Of a DNA stretch of 64,000 nt, positions 60,096-64,000 are shown piece after piece. The notes under the pieces were generated by a model. That model ran no database searches, was not told the origin of the DNA, and saw only the letters and a list, made by a program, of their open reading frames with translations. Positions within the stretch are counted from its first letter, which is position 1; each line of letters starts with the position of its first letter. The translations under genes were made by a program, and so were the position numbers. This stretch comes from Aminobacter sp039907765 (GTDB lineage Bacteria > Pseudomonadota > Alphaproteobacteria > Rhizobiales > Rhizobiaceae), in NCBI RefSeq assembly GCF_039907765.1, contig NZ_JARDJI010000018.1:1-64000 (forward strand). Reading direction: 5' to 3'.

Positions 60096-60728
60096 TCAGG
60101 CCGCGGTCTGCCAGGCAGGCGCGATATCGGTGCCGAGGCCGCGCATGTAGCCGAGCACGATGTTGAGGCCTGCGACCGGCTCGATGTAACGGGCGACGCC
60201 GAGGCCGCCGACCTGAAGGGGGATGAAACCGGACTTGGCGACCAGTGCCTCGACCGCCTCGGTCGCGTCCTTGTCGTCGCCGGCGATGAACACCGTGGCG
60301 GGCCTGCCGCCGATGTTGCCGCCCGACTGGAGCACCGAGGCGAATATCGTGTTGAACGCCTTCACCACCTTGGCCCTGGGGGCGAGCTTCTGGATCTCCT
60401 CGCCGGCGCTGGTGGAATGGCCGATGGTCAGGCCGGCATAGTCGGCGGTCAGGGGATTGGTGATGTCGATGACGATCTTGCCGTCGAGGCCGCCGGCCGC
60501 GGCAATCGTTTCGCCGGCCGCGTCGAACGGAATGGCGAGGACGACGATGTCGGCGCTGCCGACCGCGGAGGGGATGTCGGTGCCCGTCACGTTGACGCCA
60601 GCCGAACGGGCGGTTTCTTCAGCCTTGGAAGCGTCGCGCGAACCAAGCGCGACCGAGTAGCCCGCCTTGGAAAATACGCCGGCGAGGCCCTTGGCCATGT
60701 TGCCGGTTCCGATGATCGCAATGGTCAT
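60096..60728 (-). CDS. F420-dependent-type NADP oxidoreductase (NAD(P)-binding)
   Basis: A 210-residue Rossmann protein of the NADPH:F420 oxidoreductase-like family. The dinucleotide motif is AIIGTGNMAKGLAGVFSKAGYSVALGSRD, followed by DIVVLAIPFDA and VIDITNPL. In organisms without F420, as expected here, members are NADPH-dependent reductases of unknown substrate. CCAGGAGACAGG precedes the ATG at 60728. It is the first gene of the operon downstream of the paired inverted repeats. Confidence 0.88.
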   Translation of the reverse strand: MTIAIIGTGNMAKGLAGVFSKAGYSVALGSRDASKAEETARSAGVNVTGTDIPSAVGSADIVVLAIPFDAAGETIAAAGGLDGKIVIDITNPLTADYAGLTIGHSTSAGEEIQKLAPRAKVVKAFNTIFASVLQSGGNIGGRPATVFIAGDDKDATEAVEALVAKSGFIPLQVGGLGVARYIEPVAGLNIVLGYMRGLGTDIAPAWQTAA

Positions 60729-60789
60729 GATCCTGTCTCCTGGTGCAACGCGCTGGTCAGCGCCGATGGCAAGGAGATAGAGGATTTCC

Positions 60790-60826
60790 TGCGCGGACAT
60801 TATCCGCGCAATGAGCATTTCATTGC
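60790..60826. promoter_or_regulatory. Two adjacent perfect inverted repeats (operator of the reductase operon)
   Basis: TGCGCGGA/TCCGCGCA (60790-60797 and 60803-60810) and GCAATGA/TCATTGC (60808-60814 and 60820-60826) are both perfect with 5-base spacers and overlap by three bases. They sit 62 bases upstream of the reductase start, after the LysR gene, and are probably bound by the LysR protein. Confidence 0.6.
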
Positions 60827-60845
60827 TTCCAAAATGGAAAGAAAG

Positions 60846-61757
60846 CTACCAGCCCTGGTCCCACTCGGGGACGCCGCGGAACTGCTCCACCAGGAAGTCG
60901 ACGAAGACCCTGACCTTAATGGCGAGATGGCGTCCGGGCGGGTAAAGCGCGTAGATGGTGAGCGGCGATGGCTCGAAGCTGGCGAGCAGCGGCACCAGCA
61001 GCCGGTCGCGCAGGCGTGGACCGGCCATGAAACTGGGGGCCCTGGCTATGCCGAGCCCGGCCTCGGCCGCCGAAAGCGCCACATCGGCGTTGGAAAAGTG
61101 CAGCCTGCCGGACACCCCTACCGAGGTATCGCTGCCGTCCGGGTTGCGAAAGGCCCAGCTGCCCGGCTCGCGGAAATTGGTGTCGATGATGCACTCGTGC
61201 GGCGCGAGTCCTTCGGGGTCGGCCGGCGCTCCGTGCTGCGCCAGATAGTCTTGCGATGCGCACAACACGATGCGCGCCTCGCAGAGGCGGCGGGCGACCA
61301 GGCTGGTATCGGCGGGGTTGCCGATGCGGATGGCGACGTCGAACCCCTCGTCCACCACGTTGACCACCCGGTCGGAAAAGCTGACGTCGAGTTCGATCTG
61401 CGGAAACTGCCGGGCGAATGCGACGAAGAGCGGCGCCAACTGGCGCGCGCCGAAGGACACAGGCGCGGTGACCCTGAGGCGGCCACGCGGCGTGCCGGAA
61501 ACGTTGCGGACCGCATCGTCCAGGGTATCGAACTCGGAGAGCAGAACCCGCACGCGCTCGAAATATGCCTGCCCGGCCTCTGTCGCCGCGAGCGCCCTGG
61601 TGGTGCGGTTGAGCAGGCGGACGCCGAGATCGGCTTCGAGCCGGGACACCAGCTTTGAGGCCTGTCCGGCGCTGGTGCGCAGCCGTGAGGCGGCCCGGGC
61701 AAAACTGCCCGTCTCCATAACCGCCACAAACATCCTGTCGCATTCGAGCCTGTCCAT
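60846..61757 (-). CDS. LysR-family regulator of the quinone-detoxification operon
   Basis: A 303-residue LysR protein. Helix-turn-helix: MFVAVMETGSFARAASRLRTSAGQASKLVSRLEADLGVRLLNRTTRALAAT. The effector domain is of the CrgA/DsdC-like group that often serves quinone-responsive operons. I use the ATG at 61757. Unlike most LysR genes it points the same way as its presumed target, the reductase-DoxX-GST-hydrolase operon that starts 117 bases downstream. Confidence 0.92.
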   Translation of the reverse strand: MDRLECDRMFVAVMETGSFARAASRLRTSAGQASKLVSRLEADLGVRLLNRTTRALAATEAGQAYFERVRVLLSEFDTLDDAVRNVSGTPRGRLRVTAPVSFGARQLAPLFVAFARQFPQIELDVSFSDRVVNVVDEGFDVAIRIGNPADTSLVARRLCEARIVLCASQDYLAQHGAPADPEGLAPHECIIDTNFREPGSWAFRNPDGSDTSVGVSGRLHFSNADVALSAAEAGLGIARAPSFMAGPRLRDRLLVPLLASFEPSPLTIYALYPPGRHLAIKVRVFVDFLVEQFRGVPEWDQGW

Positions 61758-61809
61758 GCGCAACTTTCTAGCGGCAGACGGCTCGCTATCCAAGCTGGCA
61801 GACAGACTG

Positions 61810-61829
61810 CCCCTCCCTTTCGGGAGGGG
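61810..61829. terminator. Hairpin between the SMR and LysR genes
   Basis: CCCCTCCC (61810-61817), a TTTC loop and GGGAGGGG (61822-61829) form a perfect stem 7 bases beyond the SMR stop. There is no T-run on the minus strand, so it may terminate weakly or stabilise the message. Confidence 0.45.
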
Positions 61830-61836
61830 ACTGTTT

Positions 61837-62136
61837 CTAGCCCGGCGCGAGCTTGAGCATGGCGATGCCGGCGAGCACGGCGGCGATGCCGCCGAGCCGC
61901 AGCGGCGTCAGTTGCTCGCCGAACAGCACCGCGCCCATGATGACGGTGCCGGCGGCGCCTATGCCGGTCCAGACTGCATAGGCGGTACCGACTGGCAGCG
62001 CCTCAAGCACCTTGCCGAGCAGGTAGACGAAGGCCGCCAGCAGCAGCACCGAGATGACCGACCAGCCGGGCCGGGTGTAGCCTTCGGCATATTTCATCGA
62101 CACCGCCCAGCCGACGTCGAGAACCCCGGCGATCAC
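61837..62136 (-). CDS. SMR-family exporter (Gdx/SugE-like), apparent N-terminal frameshift
   Basis: The open frame from a GTG at 62136 encodes 99 residues of a four-helix small multidrug resistance protein (VGWAVSMKYAEGYTRPGWS, LPVGTAYAVWTGIGAAGTVIMG, the Gdx-type signature). It lacks the usual first residues of helix 1. Upstream codons in frame read LAWSLLV without a start, but an ATG at 62167, 3 bases after the GST stop, would join this frame if one G of the GGGG run (62159-62156) were absent, giving MSQGLAWSLLVIAGVLD. The membrane glutamate of the family is aspartate here (VLDVGWAV). A guanidinium or quaternary-ammonium export role is likely if functional. Confidence 0.75.
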   Translation of the reverse strand: MIAGVLDVGWAVSMKYAEGYTRPGWSVISVLLLAAFVYLLGKVLEALPVGTAYAVWTGIGAAGTVIMGAVLFGEQLTPLRLGGIAAVLAGIAMLKLAPG

Positions 62137-62169
62137 GAGCAGGCTCCAGGCAAGGCCCCTGGCTCATGG

Positions 62170-62796
62170 TCAGGCCGCTAGCTTCATGCCTTCAGCCTGC
62201 ATCGCCGCGCGCACCTTGGGCCGCGCACCGACGCGTTCCATGTAGGCGCGAAGGCGCGGGAAGGCGGAGAGATCGACCTTGGCGTAGCCGGACCAGCCGA
62301 CGATGGTGAAGAGATAGGCGTCGGCGACGGTGAAGGTCGCGCCCATCAGCCAGGGGCCGCTGCCCTCCAGATGCCTTTCGACATGGTCGAGACGCTCGGC
62401 GATCTTACCGCGCGCCACCTCCTGCGCCTGGGTGCCGTATTCGGGATGGAACAGCCACGGGCTGTACATCTTGTGCAGTTCGGTGGCGACGAAGTTGAGC
62501 CAGGACTGCAGCTGGTAGCGTTCGCGCGTGTCGGCCGCAGGTGCCAGTTTCGCCTCCGGCTTGAGGTCGGCGAGATACTGCACGATCGCAGCCCCTTCGG
62601 TCAGCAGCGTGCCATCGTCGAGTTCGAGCACCGGCACGTAGCCGTTCGGATTGACCTTGGTGAAGTCGCGGCCAGCGCCGGTGACATGCGGCTGCTTGAA
62701 GATGTCGACGCGCTCGATGTCGAGCGCAATGCCGGCCTCGAGCGCCACGATATGGGGCGAGAGCGAGCAGGTGCCGGTGGCGTAGTAGAGTTTCAT
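62170..62796 (-). CDS. Glutathione S-transferase, beta class
   Basis: A 208-residue bacterial GST. C10 in ATGTCSLSPHIVALEAG is the beta-class catalytic cysteine; VNPNGYVPVLELDDGTLLTEGAAIVQYLAD is the glutathione-binding half and the C-terminal helical domain follows. The ATG at 62796 gives the normal start. It is divergent from a LysR regulator and ends 3 bases before the apparent ATG of the SMR gene, so the two form an operon. Confidence 0.94.
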   Translation of the reverse strand: MKLYYATGTCSLSPHIVALEAGIALDIERVDIFKQPHVTGAGRDFTKVNPNGYVPVLELDDGTLLTEGAAIVQYLADLKPEAKLAPAADTRERYQLQSWLNFVATELHKMYSPWLFHPEYGTQAQEVARGKIAERLDHVERHLEGSGPWLMGATFTVADAYLFTIVGWSGYAKVDLSAFPRLRAYMERVGARPKVRAAMQAEGMKLAA

Positions 62797-62855
62797 GATC
62801 TGTCCTTTCGGGTTGATGACCGTGTGGTCGTTGTGTCCGAGGACAAAGCTAGATG

Positions 62856-62912
62856 TTGCGCGATCGCAATGCTCGTTGGGTGTTTGCCAGTGACGCTTGC
62901 ATGGCTGCAAGC
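62856..62912. promoter_or_regulatory. LysR-type operator candidates between GST and LysR
   Basis: TTGCG-CGAT-CGCAA (62856-62869) contains a T-N11-A LysR box. GCTTGCA-TGGC-TGCAAGC (62895-62912) is a perfect inverted repeat ending 24 bases before the LysR start. Both lie in the 139-base divergent region. Confidence 0.5.
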
Positions 62913-62935
62913 CTCCGTCATGCTACAAGGCACGC

Positions 62936-63844
62936 ATGGAAGACTGGAACGAACTCAGGCTGGTGCTCGCCGTGGCCCGCGCCGGCAGCCTGACAGCGGC
63001 GGCCGGCCTGCTCGGCATCGACCATTCGACGGTGTTTCGCCGGCTCAATGCGTTCGAGCAACGGCTGGCGGTGCGCCTGTTCGAGCGCCTGCCCGGCGGC
63101 GTCTACCAGCTGACCTCTCCCGGCGAGCGCATGGCGGCGGCGGCCGAGCGCATGGAGGACGAGGCGCTGGCGCTGGCCCGCGACATCGCCGGCGCCGACG
63201 GCCGGCTCTCGGGGCGGCTGCGCGTCACCTCTTCGGAAACGCTCGCCTATTCCAGGCTGACGAAACATCTGGCCGAGTTCCGCACCGTCCATCCCGGCAT
63301 CGTCGTCGAACTCGCCATCGAGAACCGGGTTTTGTCGCTGTCGCGCCGTGAGGCGGACGTCGCGCTGCGGCCGATTCGGCCGAAGGAAGGCGATCTCTGG
63401 GGGCGCAAGCTGGCCGGCGTCGCCTGGACGTTCTTCGCGGCAAAGGCCTATCTCGATGCGCATGGCGGCCCGATCCCGGCAGCCAGTGCGCTGGGCGCAC
63501 GTTCGCTGGTCGGCTGGGAAGAAACCGCAGGCGGCATCATGGCCGCCGACTGGCTGGAGCGGAACGTCTCGCCCGAGAACTTCGTCTACCGCACCAACAG
63601 CCTGGTCAACCAGTCGGTGGCGGCGTGCGCCGGCATCGGGCTGGCGCTCCTGCCCTGCTATCTCGGCGACAACGAGCCGGGCCTCGTGCGTGCGTTGTCC
63701 GAGCCCATCGCGGAACTGGCCGGCGAGCTGTGGATCGTCACCCACCAGGACCTGAAAGGCACGGCCCGGGTCCGCGCGTTCTTCGACGTCGTCGGCGAAG
63801 GGCTGGCGCGCGAGCGCGACCTGTTCGAAGGCCGCGCCGGCTAG
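62936..63844 (+). CDS. LysR-family regulator
   Basis: A 302-residue LysR protein (LRLVLAVARAGSLTAAAGLLGIDHSTVFRRLNAFEQRL). DHSTVFRRLNAFE is characteristic of a LysR subgroup common in alphaproteobacteria. The ATG at 62936 follows AAGG. It is divergent from the beta-class GST gene, its probable target. Confidence 0.92.
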   Translation: MEDWNELRLVLAVARAGSLTAAAGLLGIDHSTVFRRLNAFEQRLAVRLFERLPGGVYQLTSPGERMAAAAERMEDEALALARDIAGADGRLSGRLRVTSSETLAYSRLTKHLAEFRTVHPGIVVELAIENRVLSLSRREADVALRPIRPKEGDLWGRKLAGVAWTFFAAKAYLDAHGGPIPAASALGARSLVGWEETAGGIMAADWLERNVSPENFVYRTNSLVNQSVAACAGIGLALLPCYLGDNEPGLVRALSEPIAELAGELWIVTHQDLKGTARVRAFFDVVGEGLARERDLFEGRAG

Positions 63845-63853
63845 TTCACCCGA

Positions 63854-64000
63854 TCAGTGCCGCAGGCCCGGCGCTTCCTGGCCGGTGCGCTCGACATATT
63901 CGACATAGCCGCCGCCATAGGTGTGGATGCCATCGGGCGTCAGTTCCAGCACGCGGTTGGAGAGGGCCGCGAGGAAATGGCGGTCGTGCGAGACGAACAG
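63854..64000 (-). CDS. ABC-F family ATPase, C-terminal fragment (runs off the window)
   Basis: The last 48 codons of a minus-strand gene cut by the window edge. The translation starts LFVSHDRHFL, the H-loop of the second ABC domain of ABC-F proteins (EttA/Uup/YheS type), and continues IHTYGGGYVEYVER, matching the Y-x-G-x-Y segment after it, then ends in a short tail (GQEAPGLRH). ABC-F proteins act on the ribosome. Only the C-terminus is visible, so the subfamily cannot be given. The stop is at 63854-63856. Confidence 0.8.
   Translation of the reverse strand: MFVSHDRHFLAALSNRVLELTPDGIHTYGGGYVEYVERTGQEAPGLRH

Overview
The window is GC-rich DNA with tightly packed, often overlapping operons, many LysR/GntR/MarR/DeoR/AraC-type regulators and many ABC importers. 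An Aap-type amino acid transporter, a cyanide-insensitive bd oxidase and GC-rich intergenic palindromic repeats point to an alphaproteobacterium of the Rhizobiales, probably Mesorhizobium/Aminobacter-like. This placement is inferred from gene content; no rRNA or other phylogenetic marker is present. No tRNA, rRNA, CRISPR array or intact insertion sequence was seen.

Layout. 1-3,888: a GFA-fold protein, a small secreted protein, an L,D-transpeptidase, a 5-formyl-THF cyclo-ligase-like protein and a LysR regulator. 3,993-28,727: a large tryptophan/kynurenine/anthranilate catabolic locus. It holds an arylformamidase, an anthranilate-type CoA ligase, tryptophan 2,3-dioxygenase, a Liv-type ABC transporter, kynureninase with a TrpXYZ-like ABC transporter, GntR and MarR regulators, and a seven-gene 2-aminobenzoyl-CoA operon. 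28,759-32,126: DUF983 and the CioAB/CydAB quinol oxidase with a DUF2474 peptide. 32,144-38,951: a 2-oxoglutarate-type oxygenase, a MocR regulator, an autotransporter carrying an exo/endonuclease/phosphatase passenger, and a DeoR regulator. 39,051-45,186: two near-identical copper-chaperone genes in inverted orientation around aapJQMP and a metC-like gene. 45,304-57,853: methylated-amine catabolism with a Rieske oxygenase (GbcA-like), its reductase, two dimethylglycine-dehydrogenase-like enzymes and their regulators. 57,976-64,000: a quinone/electrophile detoxification operon, an SMR exporter with an apparent frameshift, a beta-class GST, LysR regulators and the C-terminus of an ABC-F ATPase.

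How it works together. Tryptophan would be opened by KynA, deformylated by the arylformamidase and cleaved by KynU to anthranilate plus alanine. Anthranilate would be activated to 2-aminobenzoyl-CoA and processed by the fused monooxygenase/reductase, then by SDR, crotonase, acyl-CoA dehydrogenase, thioesterase, RidA-like and bifunctional beta-oxidation proteins. Three copies of a near-palindrome centred on AAGCTTG lie before the CoA-ligase/kynA operon (divergent from the arylformamidase), before marR and before the 2-aminobenzoyl-CoA operon, defining a predicted MarR regulon. A separate AT-rich inverted repeat lies between the GntR gene and the TrpXYZ-kynU operon. The least understood parts are the lower 2-aminobenzoyl-CoA steps, with a RidA homologue lacking its catalytic arginine and a crotonase lacking the hydratase glutamates, and the nuclease-like autotransporter.
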